Shown: piece after piece, positions 1 through 6,552 of the stretch
Layout of the letters: each line of letters begins with the position of its first letter
How positions within the stretch are numbered: position 1 is the stretch's first letter
Assembly: GCA_045650425.1 (NCBI GenBank)
Contig: JAZRRD010000024.1
Location: 1 to 6,962 of the forward strand
Length of the DNA stretch: 6,962 bases
Direction: 5' to 3'
Origin: RGIG1752 sp045650425
Lineage (GTDB): Bacteria; Bacillota_I; Bacilli_A; RF39; UBA660
Program-made: the position numbers and the translations under genes
Notes under the pieces: model-generated
Database searches by the model: none
What the model was told of the DNA's origin: nothing
Seen by the model: the letters and a program-made list of their open reading frames with translations, nothing else

Positions 1-875
1 TCTTTATCTATATCATTTAAAACACAAAATTTTTTAATTAACCAATATGGAGTTATCAATTTTTGGGGATCTGGATCTCCTGTAATTCTTTCGATAACTA
101 TTTTTTCGTTTAAATATTCTAATTGGTCACAAACAATTTCTATGTATTCTTCTTTAGTTAAAATATGAAAATTAGTTTCATTATATAATTTTTCTAATGG
201 TGTATTTTTTATAACACTTAACATATGAATTTTAATTGCATCAATATTTAAGTTATTTAAATATTTTACAGTCTCTATCATATTTTCTTTAGTTTCATAT
301 GGAAGTCCATTAATAATATGAACTACTGTAAATATATTTCTTTTCTTTAGCTCTTTTACCATATTTTCAAAATTTTCTAATGTATGACCTCTATTAATTA
401 AATTTAATGTTTTATTATGAATTGACTGAAGACCAAGTTCTACAGATAGAAATGTTTTTTCGTTAAGTTCTGATAAATAATCTAAAGTTTCATTACTAAT
501 GGCATCACTTCTTGTAGCAATAGCAAGACCAATAACATTAGGTAATTTTAAAACTTCTTCATATTTTGCCTTTAAAACATTAAGAGGTGCGTAAGTATTA
601 GTATTAGCTTGAAAATATGCAATATATTTACTATTAGGCCATTTTAATCCGATTTTATCTTTTATATCATTAAATTGATTAGTTAGAGTATCTTCTTTGT
701 TTCCACCAAAGTCTCCGCTTCCTGCTGAACAAAAAATACAACCTTTACCATTTTTAATATTTGGACAAGAAAAGCCTGCATTTAAACTAACTTTAAAAAC
801 TTTAGAATTAAATTTATTTCTTAAAAAATAATTCCAAGTATGATATCTTTTGTTATCTAAAGAATACTTAAACAT
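1..875 (-). CDS. ytqA: Radical SAM protein, YtqA/YhcC family (TIGR01212-like), C-terminus off the window
   Basis: Reading down from the ATG at 875-873, 291 residues are open to the window edge. The family is a little over 300 aa, so only a short C-terminal tail is missing. The N-terminus (HTWNYFLRNKF, then KVFKVSLNAGFSCPN) is typical of the YtqA/YhcC group. Cys37, Cys46 and Cys49 form a CX8CX2C cluster that should bind the [4Fe-4S] used to cleave SAM. Further family-like stretches are IATRSDAIS, SVELGLQS, INRGHT, HIINGLPYET and ERITGDPD. From memory, Bacillus subtilis YtqA (also called MnmL) has been linked to a late step of tRNA wobble-uridine side-chain (mnm5s2U) synthesis in Gram-positives that lack MnmC; that function here is inferred by family. 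GGTGAT lies 3 nt before the ATG as a modest ribosome site. The gene is divergent from the GH31 gene. Family assignment is firm, exact substrate is not. Confidence 0.87.
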   Translation of the reverse strand, partial: MFKYSLDNKRYHTWNYFLRNKFNSKVFKVSLNAGFSCPNIKNGKGCIFCSAGSGDFGGNKEDTLTNQFNDIKDKIGLKWPNSKYIAYFQANTNTYAPLNVLKAKYEEVLKLPNVIGLAIATRSDAISNETLDYLSELNEKTFLSVELGLQSIHNKTLNLINRGHTLENFENMVKELKKRNIFTVVHIINGLPYETKENMIETVKYLNNLNIDAIKIHMLSVIKNTPLEKLYNETNFHILTKEEYIEIVCDQLEYLNEKIVIERITGDPDPQKLITPYWLIKKFCVLNDIDK

Positions 876-890
876 AAAATCACCAGCTAT

Positions 891-919
891 ATTATACTAT
901 AAAATTTTACATTTGCCTA
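891..919 (-). promoter_or_regulatory. Probable promoter of the radical SAM gene
   Basis: On the minus strand a perfect TATAAT (891-896) follows TAGGCA (914-919, 4 of 6 matches to TTGACA) with a 17-bp spacer. Transcription should start near 884, leaving a leader of only about 10 nt, which barely contains the GGTGAT ribosome site. The -10 match is strong and the -35 is weak. The spacer includes the AT palindrome TAAAATTTTA (900-909), which is probably compositional. Confidence 0.5.
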
Positions 920-930
920 AATTCTTAAAG

Positions 931-959
931 TTGTTTTGCATTAGTGTTTATGATAATAT
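931..959 (+). promoter_or_regulatory. Weak candidate promoter for the GH31 gene
   Basis: Upstream of the GH31 gene, TTGTTT (931-936) could serve as -35, with either GATAAT (952-957, spacer 15) or TAATAT (954-959, spacer 17) as -10. Neither pair is a good match, and no catabolite-repression (cre-like) or other operator palindrome was recognised in the 118-bp divergent region. A start of transcription must lie somewhere here, because the gene upstream runs the other way. Confidence 0.3.
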
Positions 960-980
960 ATATTTAGTTAAGAATAATAA

Positions 981-986
981 AGGAGG
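981..986 (+). promoter_or_regulatory. Shine-Dalgarno site that fixes the GTG start of the GH31 gene
   Basis: AGGAGG stands 7 nt before the GTG at 994. The frame is also open upstream to an ATG at 850, but that ATG lies inside the divergent radical-SAM gene, has no such site, and would add 48 residues of unlike composition. The GTG is therefore the better start. Confidence 0.9.
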
Positions 987-993
987 AAAAACA

Positions 994-3411
994 GTGAACG
1001 AAGAAAAATCTCAAAAAGAAGAAAAAATAGATAAAAGAATTCAAGTAACCGATAAAATTGTATTTCAAGGTAAATATTATCGTATTACAGTATTAAGTGA
1101 ACGTTTAATTCGATTTGAATACAATCTAAATGGCCAATTTTTAGATTTACCAACAGAGTTTGCGGTTAATCGTAATTTTCCTCGACCAGCCTTAAAAGTT
1201 GAAGAAGATGATAAATACTTAGAAATAGTAAGTAAATATTTTGCTCTTTTATATGTTAAAGAAAAACCATTTGCGGGTCCTAAATATGCCCCGGATGCTA
1301 ATTTAAAAGTTATTTTAAAAAATACTGATAAAATATGGTACTTTGATCATCCTGAAGCTAGAAACTTTAAAGGGACAGCAATATCAATCGAAGAAATGGG
1401 AAATAAAACTAAACTTCATAACGGGTTATATTCTACAGATGGATTTGCTTCTTATGATGATTCAGATTCTTTAATTATTATGGAAGATGGTAGTTTATTT
1501 AAACCTAAAGAACGAAGAGTAGATACTTATTTGTTTATCTATAAAAGAGACTTTGGATTATGTTTACAAGATTATTTTACTTTAACTGGATATCCTCCAT
1601 TAATTCCTAGGTATGCTTTAGGTATATGGTGGAATAGAGATAAAATATATTCTTTTGAAAATACTCAAACTTTAATTAAAGCTTTTAATAAATATAAAAT
1701 ACCATTATCAGTTTTATTATTAAGTGAATTTTGGCATTTAAAAGATACTAAAAATTATAATAGGTTTAAAACTGGTTTTACGTTTGATACTGGTTTGTTT
1801 CCAAATCCTAGTATGTTTGTTAATCATATGCATGAACGCGGCATTAGAGTTGGATTAAATATTGATCCAACAGAAGGAATAATGCCTCATGAAGCAAGAT
1901 ATTTGGAAGCTATTAATACCTTAGGATACCAAGATAAACAAACTATACCTTTTAATATATTTGATAAAAACTTTTTAAAGGTATATTTTGAAATGTTCAT
2001 TGAACCTTTAGCTAAAATTGGCATAGATTTCTTTTGGATAGATTATAAACATGATATAAAAAATCTTAGAGCTTTAAACTATTACCATACAAAGAAATTA
2101 AATAAAAGTAATGAACAAAGAAGTTTAATCTTATCTAGAAATAGTTTAAGTGCATCTCATCGTTATCCAGTTCATTATTCTGGAGAAACTATAGTAAGTT
2201 GGGAAACTCTTGATTATCTTCCAAGATATAATTCTTCGGCAGCTAATGTTGGAGTATCTTGGTGGAGTCATGATGTGGGTGGTTTCAAAAATGGAATTGA
2301 AGATTCTGAATTATATACTAGATATGTTGAGTTATCAACATTCAGTCCAATATTTAGATTTAGTGCAAGAAGAGGAATGTATTATAAACGTGAACCATGG
2401 TTATGGGATAATAATACATATAATATTGCTCGAGAATATTGTCTTCTTCGTCATCGTTTAATTCCATATATTTATTCTGAAGGATATAACTATACGAAAA
2501 ACGGAATGCCTCTTGTTCAACCGTTATATTATTATTATCCTGAAATTTATGATGAACCTAATTACAAAAATGAATATTATTTTGGTCAAGAGCTTCTAGT
2601 AGCCCCAATTACCAAACCAAAAGAAGAGGTCATGAATCGAAGTGTAGAAAGAATATTTTTACCTAAAGGAACATGGTATGATTTTAAAACTGGCAAAAAA
2701 TTTCTTGGAAATAAACGCTATGTAGTATTTTATAAAGAAGAAGATTATCCAGTATTTGCCAAATCTGGTTCTATTATTCCTATGGCTGATTTAGAAGAAA
2801 ATTTAAATGTAACAAATGCTCCAAAATCTTTGGAAATACATATTTTCCCTGGAAAAAGTAGTACATATAATTTATATGAAGATGATGGAATTACAGAATT
2901 ATATAAAGAAGGATATTATACAATTACTTCGATTGATTATAATTATATGACCAATAATTATACTGTTATAATTAGGCCAGTTGAAGGAAAAAATGGAATA
3001 ATTCCAAGCAAAAGAACATATCGTTTAAGATTTAGAAATACACGAAAAGCAGATAATGTAGACGTATTCATAGGTAAAGAAAAAGCTAATTTAGATTCTT
3101 TTTCTTACGAAGAAGATACAGATTTTGTTGTTGAAGTCAAAGATGTAGATACAACTAAACAATTAACAGTTAATTGTCGTGGAAGAAATATTGAAATAGA
3201 TGCAGTGAGAATTATTAATGAAGATATCAATCTAATTATAAGTGACTTAAAAATTGAAACGCGATTGAAAGAACAAATTGCTGCGATTATTTTTAGTAAG
3301 TTAGATATTAAGAAAAAACGTATTCAGATAAGAAAACTAAAAAATGAAGGTTTAGAAAAACAGTTTATTCGTATGTTTATTAAACTTCTTGAATATGTTT
3401 CTGAAATTTAG
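994..3411 (+). CDS. Glycoside hydrolase family 31 protein (alpha-glucosidase-like), cytoplasmic
   Basis: This 805-residue enzyme should hydrolyse alpha-linked sugars with retention of configuration; the natural substrate cannot be told from sequence. No signal peptide is visible, so it probably acts in the cytoplasm on imported oligosaccharides. The order is the family's: an N-terminal mutarotase-like beta domain (about 20-195), a TIM barrel from about 200 (PLIPRYALGIWW) to about 510, a proximal beta domain ending near IIPM (595-598), a distal domain with the signature YNLYEDDG (625-632), and about 100 further residues ending in a basic helix-rich tail. The nucleophile should be Asp350 in FFWIDYKHD. 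The acid/base should be Glu398 in YSGET, where most GH31 enzymes have SGD. SWWSHDVGGF (422-431) is strongly conserved in the subgroup whose nucleophile motif is usually WIDWQQ. No terminator follows; the stop touches the T-box promoter. Family call is firm, specificity unknown. Confidence 0.92.
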   Translation: MNEEKSQKEEKIDKRIQVTDKIVFQGKYYRITVLSERLIRFEYNLNGQFLDLPTEFAVNRNFPRPALKVEEDDKYLEIVSKYFALLYVKEKPFAGPKYAPDANLKVILKNTDKIWYFDHPEARNFKGTAISIEEMGNKTKLHNGLYSTDGFASYDDSDSLIIMEDGSLFKPKERRVDTYLFIYKRDFGLCLQDYFTLTGYPPLIPRYALGIWWNRDKIYSFENTQTLIKAFNKYKIPLSVLLLSEFWHLKDTKNYNRFKTGFTFDTGLFPNPSMFVNHMHERGIRVGLNIDPTEGIMPHEARYLEAINTLGYQDKQTIPFNIFDKNFLKVYFEMFIEPLAKIGIDFFWIDYKHDIKNLRALNYYHTKKLNKSNEQRSLILSRNSLSASHRYPVHYSGETIVSWETLDYLPRYNSSAANVGVSWWSHDVGGFKNGIEDSELYTRYVELSTFSPIFRFSARRGMYYKREPWLWDNNTYNIAREYCLLRHRLIPYIYSEGYNYTKNGMPLVQPLYYYYPEIYDEPNYKNEYYFGQELLVAPITKPKEEVMNRSVERIFLPKGTWYDFKTGKKFLGNKRYVVFYKEEDYPVFAKSGSIIPMADLEENLNVTNAPKSLEIHIFPGKSSTYNLYEDDGITELYKEGYYTITSIDYNYMTNNYTVIIRPVEGKNGIIPSKRTYRLRFRNTRKADNVDVFIGKEKANLDSFSYEEDTDFVVEVKDVDTTKQLTVNCRGRNIEIDAVRIINEDINLIISDLKIETRLKEQIAAIIFSKLDIKKKRIQIRKLKNEGLEKQFIRMFIKLLEYVSEI

Positions 3412-3417
3412 TATAAT
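3389..3417 (+). promoter_or_regulatory. Promoter of the T-box / leuS operon
   Basis: TTGAAT (3389-3394) and a perfect TATAAT (3412-3417) are separated by exactly 17 bp. The -35 box lies inside the last codons of the GH31 gene and the -10 box begins one base after its stop. The predicted start of transcription, about 3424, falls right at the base of T-box Stem I, which supports the assignment. Confidence 0.85.
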
Positions 3418-3562
3418 ATAAAACAAGCAAATGAAGAAAGAGTAGTAATAAATTATTCTTTACAAAGAGAGTTAGTGTTTGGTGGAAACTAATAAAGAAT
3501 GTTTATGAACTTGCTTTTGGATGTACTAGGGTAATTCCTTTATCAATTAAAGAGAAAAAATT

Positions 3563-3590
3563 AAGGTGGTACCACGAAACATTCGTCCTT
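3563..3590 (+). promoter_or_regulatory. T-box motif and antiterminator helix
   Basis: AAGGTGGTACCACG (3563-3576) matches the conserved T-box sequence. The antiterminator would pair AAGG (3563-3566) with CCTT (3587-3590) and ACG (3574-3576) with CGT (3584-3586), leaving the seven-base bulge TGGTACC (3567-3573). TGGT in the bulge can pair with the tRNA end ACCA, so the discriminator base expected is A, as in bacterial tRNA-Leu. The 3' strand of this helix overlaps the 5' arm of the terminator, so the two structures exclude each other. Confidence 0.93.
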
Positions 3591-3610
3591 TAGGGATGGA
3601 TGTTTTTTTT
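3578..3610 (+). terminator. Regulated intrinsic terminator of the T-box leader
   Basis: An 11-bp stem pairs 3578-3588 with 3594-3604 (two G-U pairs) across the five-base loop TTTAG, and is followed by a run of eight T (3603-3610). It forms when charged tRNA-Leu fails to hold the antiterminator. As no other terminator follows GH31, it probably also ends transcripts coming from that gene. Confidence 0.92.
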
Positions 3611-3626
3611 AGAAAGAGGATTTAAA

Positions 3627-4040
3627 ATGAACAAATTAGAAACTTTTTTGCTAGTATTTAGCATAACTTTTGTAATATTATTTTTAGCTCATTATTTTAT
3701 AGTGACTAAACCAGCATTAAAACGTATTTATGTTGGAGAAACTAATAAGAAAAGAAAAACAAAGAAAAAGAAAAAAGAACCAGAAGTTGGAGAATTAAAC
3801 TATTTAGTTTATAAATTTAAATTAGATAAAAATAAATTAAATTGGAAAAGTCTAGCAATAATGATACCTTTGATAAACTCGTTTATTATGTCATTAGTAG
3901 TATCAATTTTAGAACTGATTCCTGTTAAAACTATATTTAAATTATTAATTGCATTTGTTTTATTATTTGCACTAATATATGCATTATATGAAATTTATGG
4001 AAGATATTTAAAAAACAAACAAGAAAGAGAACGTGATTAA
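3627..4040 (+). CDS. Small three-span membrane protein of unknown function, first gene of the T-box operon
   Basis: The product is 137 residues. I chose the ATG at 3627 because AAGAGG (3614-3619) sits 7 nt before it; the in-frame ATG at 3600 lies inside the terminator hairpin and lacks a ribosome site. Three hydrophobic segments are visible: about 7-26, 76-97 and 103-122. Between the first and second is a strongly basic stretch (Lys/Arg-rich, 41-50) and a charged region, and the C-terminus is also charged (KNKQERERD). By the positive-inside rule the N-terminus should face out, the 28-75 loop in, and the C-terminus in. No catalytic motif is evident. I seem to remember similar short proteins ending in LLFALIYALYEIYGR from related uncultured Bacillota, but I cannot name a family. 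It is transcribed with leuS and follows the leucine T-box, so its expression should rise when charged tRNA-Leu is scarce. Its role is unknown. Confidence 0.88.
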   Translation: MNKLETFLLVFSITFVILFLAHYFIVTKPALKRIYVGETNKKRKTKKKKKEPEVGELNYLVYKFKLDKNKLNWKSLAIMIPLINSFIMSLVVSILELIPVKTIFKLLIAFVLLFALIYALYEIYGRYLKNKQERERD

Positions 4041-4042
4041 AA

Positions 4043-6451
4043 ATGAATTTTAAAGAAATAGAAAAGAAATGGCAAAATTATTGGGATGAACATAAATCTT
4101 TTAAAGCACTAAATGGTGGAGAAAAGAAACCTTATTATATTCTAGTTGAGTTTCCATATCCATCAGGTTCAGGATTACATGTTGGGCATGTAAGAAGTTA
4201 TACTGCTCAAGATGCTTTAGCTCGTATGAAAAGACGTCAAGGATTTAATGTCCTTTATCCAATGGGATGGGATGCTTTCGGAGCTCCAGCTGAACAATAT
4301 GCAATTAAAAATCATATCCATCCAAAAGATGCCGTAAAAGAAAATATAGAAACTTTTAAAGGACAAATGAAAACTTTAGGATTTTCATTTGATTGGGATC
4401 GTGAATTTTCTACCACTGATCCAGAATATTATAAATGGACTCAATGGCAATTCTTACAATTTTATAAACATGGGATGGCATATAAAGATACTATTCCTGT
4501 AAATTGGTGTCCAGATTGTAAGACTGTTTTATCGAATGAAGATGCAGCGGGTGGTGTTTGCGAAAGATGTGGTGCTACTGTAGAACAAAAAGAAAAATCT
4601 CAATGGATGTTAAAAATGTCTAGTTATGCTGAAGATTTATTATCTGGTCTTGAAGATACAAATTTTGCTGAAAGAGTAAAATTAGGACAAATTAATTGGA
4701 TAGGTAAATCAACAGGAGTAGAATTAGATGTTGAAATTAAAGATGGTGGCAAGTTCTCAGTTTTTACAACTTGTATTGAAACTGTATATGGAATAACATT
4801 CTTTGTAATAGCTCCAGATGGAAGTTTAATCAAAGAGTTAATGCCAAGAGTAGAAAATAAAGATGAAGTAAGTGCGTATATTGAAGAAACTAAAAGAAAA
4901 TCCAATATGGATAGAACTGAACTTAATAAAGGTAAAACAGGTGTAGAAGTTAAAGGAATTAAGGCGATTAATCCACTAAACGGAAAAGAAGTTCCAATAT
5001 TTTTAGGAGACTTTGTTTTAGGTGATTATGGAACAGGAGCGGTTATGGCAGTTCCGACACATGACCAAAGAGATTTTGAATATGCGATAGCACATAATCT
5101 AGAAATGATTCAAGTAATTGATGGTAGAGATGTAACAGAAAAAGCTTTTGAAAAACAAGATTATTTAGGCAAAGGATGTAAGTTAATAAATTCAGAAGAA
5201 TTTACCGGCTTAACTGTTGAAGAAGCAAAAGTTGCAATTACTAAAAAATTAGTTGATAAAGGTATAGCTCGTGAAGTTAACAATTACAAAATGAGAGATT
5301 GGATATTCTCAAGACAAAGATTCTGGGGAGAACCAATTCCAATGATCTATTGTGAAGAATGTGGATGGGTTCCAATGGAAGAAAAGGATTTACCTTTATT
5401 ACTTCCAGATGTTGCAGAATATGAACCAACTGATAATGGAGAAAGTCCACTTGCAAAAATTACTGAATGGGTTAATACAACTTGTCCAAAATGTGGTAAA
5501 GCTGCAAAAAGAGAAACAGACACAATGCCAAACTGGGCTGGTTCATCATGGTATTTCTTAAGATTTATGGATTCAAATAATACTAATGAATTTGCTTCGA
5601 TGGATGCTATGAAATATTGGAATCGAGTAGACTGGTATAATGGTGGAATGGAACATACAGCTAGACATTTGTTATATGCGCGTTTTTGGGTACAATTTTT
5701 ATATAATATAGGACTAGTGCCAAATAAAGAAATGATTTGGACAAGAGTTAGTCATGGTATGGTTTTGGGTTCTAATAATGAAAAAATGAGTAAATCTAAA
5801 GGCAATGTAATTAATCCTGATGATATAGTTAATGAATTTAGTGCTGATACTTTGAGAGTCTATGAAATGTTTATGGGAGATTATGAACAAGATGCACCAT
5901 GGAATACTGATTCGCTAAAAGGATGTAAAAGATTTATTGATAGAGTAGTTAGATTAAAAGATAAAGTTATAGATGGAGATACTTATTCTAAAGATTTAGA
6001 AGTGATAATTAATAAAAGTATTAAAAAAGTAGAACATGATTTAAATAATATGGCTTATAATACTGCAGTATCAACATTAATGATATTATTAAATGCATAT
6101 GATGATAAAGCAAATATTACTGTTGCTGATTATAAGTTATTGTTAGATTTATTAAATCCAATTGCACCGCACGTTACTGAGGAATTAAATGAAGAATTAG
6201 GGTTCAAACCAATTTGTGAATCTGAATGGCCAAAGTATGATGAAACAAAAACTGTAGATAGTGAAATTAATATAGCAGTTCAAGTTAATGGTAAGGTTCG
6301 TGCAACTATTAAGATAGCTTTAAACGAAAATGAAGAAAGCATTAAAGAAAAAGCTTTAAATGAACCTAATGTCTTAAAATATACTGATGGTCATGAAATT
6401 GTAAAAGTGATTGTTATCAAAAATAAGATAGTAAATATTGTAATTAAATAA
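4043..6451 (+). CDS. leuS: Leucyl-tRNA synthetase (LeuRS)
   Basis: This cytoplasmic class I enzyme charges tRNA-Leu with leucine. At 802 residues it has normal bacterial length and all expected parts. The HIGH-type signature is HVGH (46-49) within FPYPSGSGLHVGH. A zinc module has Cys156, Cys159, Cys173 and Cys176. The CP1 editing domain covers roughly 220-410, with the conserved Asp341 and Asp344 in THDQRDFEYA. Further cysteine pairs are at 437/440 and 481/484. The catalytic KMSKS loop is exact at 581-585, followed by an anticodon-binding helical domain and a C-terminal domain (VQVNGKVRATI). The editing-site threonine-rich motif reads TTCIET (242-247), not the usual TTRPDT. The ATG lies 2 nt after the preceding stop. 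Its ribosome site (AAGAGAA, 4024-4030) is weak and 12 nt away, which suggests translational coupling. Control is through the upstream T-box. Confidence 0.98.
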   Translation: MNFKEIEKKWQNYWDEHKSFKALNGGEKKPYYILVEFPYPSGSGLHVGHVRSYTAQDALARMKRRQGFNVLYPMGWDAFGAPAEQYAIKNHIHPKDAVKENIETFKGQMKTLGFSFDWDREFSTTDPEYYKWTQWQFLQFYKHGMAYKDTIPVNWCPDCKTVLSNEDAAGGVCERCGATVEQKEKSQWMLKMSSYAEDLLSGLEDTNFAERVKLGQINWIGKSTGVELDVEIKDGGKFSVFTTCIETVYGITFFVIAPDGSLIKELMPRVENKDEVSAYIEETKRKSNMDRTELNKGKTGVEVKGIKAINPLNGKEVPIFLGDFVLGDYGTGAVMAVPTHDQRDFEYAIAHNLEMIQVIDGRDVTEKAFEKQDYLGKGCKLINSEEFTGLTVEEAKVAITKKLVDKGIAREVNNYKMRDWIFSRQRFWGEPIPMIYCEECGWVPMEEKDLPLLLPDVAEYEPTDNGESPLAKITEWVNTTCPKCGKAAKRETDTMPNWAGSSWYFLRFMDSNNTNEFASMDAMKYWNRVDWYNGGMEHTARHLLYARFWVQFLYNIGLVPNKEMIWTRVSHGMVLGSNNEKMSKSKGNVINPDDIVNEFSADTLRVYEMFMGDYEQDAPWNTDSLKGCKRFIDRVVRLKDKVIDGDTYSKDLEVIINKSIKKVEHDLNNMAYNTAVSTLMILLNAYDDKANITVADYKLLLDLLNPIAPHVTEELNEELGFKPICESEWPKYDETKTVDSEINIAVQVNGKVRATIKIALNENEESIKEKALNEPNVLKYTDGHEIVKVIVIKNKIVNIVIK

Positions 6452-6452
6452 A

Positions 6453-6465
6453 TGTAAACTTTACA
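6453..6465. repeat. 13-bp inverted repeat TGTAAA-C-TTTACA after leuS
   Basis: TGTAAACTTTACA is perfectly palindromic around a single central C, two bases after the leuS stop and 30 bp before the next -35 box. As RNA it could only form a weak five-pair hairpin, so if functional it is more likely a dimer-binding DNA site. Chance is also possible in such AT-rich sequence. Confidence 0.4.
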
Positions 6466-6470
6466 AAAAT

Positions 6471-6496
6471 AAGTCGACCGTTGGTCGATTTTTTTT
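6471..6496 (+). terminator. Intrinsic terminator of the leuS operon
   Basis: TCGACC (6474-6479) pairs with GGTCGA (6483-6488) over the loop GTT, and the stem can extend by A/T and G-U pairs. A run of eight T (6489-6496) follows. The last two T bases double as the start of the next TTGACA box, so the terminator and the following promoter abut. Confidence 0.9.
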
Positions 6497-6522
6497 GACA
6501 AAAGGATCGGGGGGGGTATGCT
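6495..6522 (+). promoter_or_regulatory. Promoter with a G8 tract in its spacer, upstream of the exported-protein gene
   Basis: A perfect TTGACA (6495-6500) is followed by a 16-bp spacer and TATGCT (6517-6522, 4 of 6 matches to TATAAT). The last eight spacer bases are an unbroken G run (6509-6516) abutting the -10, striking in such AT-rich sequence. Gain of one G would set the spacer to 17, the optimum, and loss of one or more would weaken the promoter. An alternative -10, TATATA (6522-6527), would need a 21-bp spacer. The arrangement resembles the poly-G promoters of Neisseria porA and opc. Confidence 0.7.
6509..6516 (+). repeat. Homopolymeric G8 tract
   Basis: Eight consecutive G residues, the only long G or C run seen in the window. 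Such tracts slip during replication, so the count may differ between cells or between reads of one assembly. Confidence 0.95.
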
Positions 6523-6552
6523 ATATATGAAAGATAGGAAAGAGGCAAAGAT

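Larger units (their letters stand above)
3424..3610 (+). ncRNA. T-box riboswitch leader, probably leucine (tRNA-Leu) specific
   Basis: This leader senses uncharged tRNA and controls transcription into the operon. Stem I is visible: basal pairing AAGC (3425-3428) with GCTT (3513-3516), ATAAA (3448-3452) with TTTAT (3502-3506), ATTCTTTA (3455-3462) with TAAAGAAT (3493-3500), and a distal arm TTAGT (3472-3476) with ACTAA (3488-3492) around a GGTGG-containing loop. The internal loop carries AGTA (3441-3444) opposite GAA (3507-3509), as in the S-turn of known specifier loops. It is followed by CTT (3510-3512), a leucine codon, then a purine. A frame shifted by one would read TTG, also leucine. A small hairpin (3528-3539) may be Stem III. 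The gene two places downstream is leuS, which fits. Class is certain; the specifier is a strong inference. Confidence 0.95.

Noticed and set aside
900..909. TAAAATTTTA palindrome in the divergent intergenic region as an operator
   Set aside because: It is only A and T, short, and expected by chance at this composition.
850..993. Upstream ATG at 850 as the start of the GH31 gene
   Set aside because: It overlaps the start of the divergent radical SAM gene, has no ribosome site, and the extra 48 residues are unlike GH31 N-termini; the GTG at 994 has a perfect AGGAGG.
2210..2461. Open frame within the GH31 gene on the same strand
   Set aside because: It is an out-of-frame shadow of conserved GH31 sequence, with no ribosome site.
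3600..3626. ATG at 3600 as the start of the membrane-protein gene
   Set aside because: It lies within the 3' arm of the T-box terminator and has no ribosome site; the ATG at 3627 has AAGAGG at proper spacing.
3752..3779. A-rich lysine stretch in the membrane-protein gene as a programmed frameshift site
   Set aside because: The reading frame continues normally to a sensible C-terminal membrane span, and the A runs are interrupted by G or C; it simply encodes lysines in an AT-rich genome.
4624..4905. Open frame on the minus strand inside leuS
   Set aside because: It is antisense to the conserved editing domain, with no promoter or ribosome site seen.
5352..5561. Second plus-strand frame inside leuS
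   Set aside because: It is a shadow frame over conserved cysteine-rich LeuRS sequence.
994..6451. Mycoplasma-type code with TGA as tryptophan
   Set aside because: Tryptophans at conserved GH31 and LeuRS positions use TGG, and both genes end properly without in-frame TGA.
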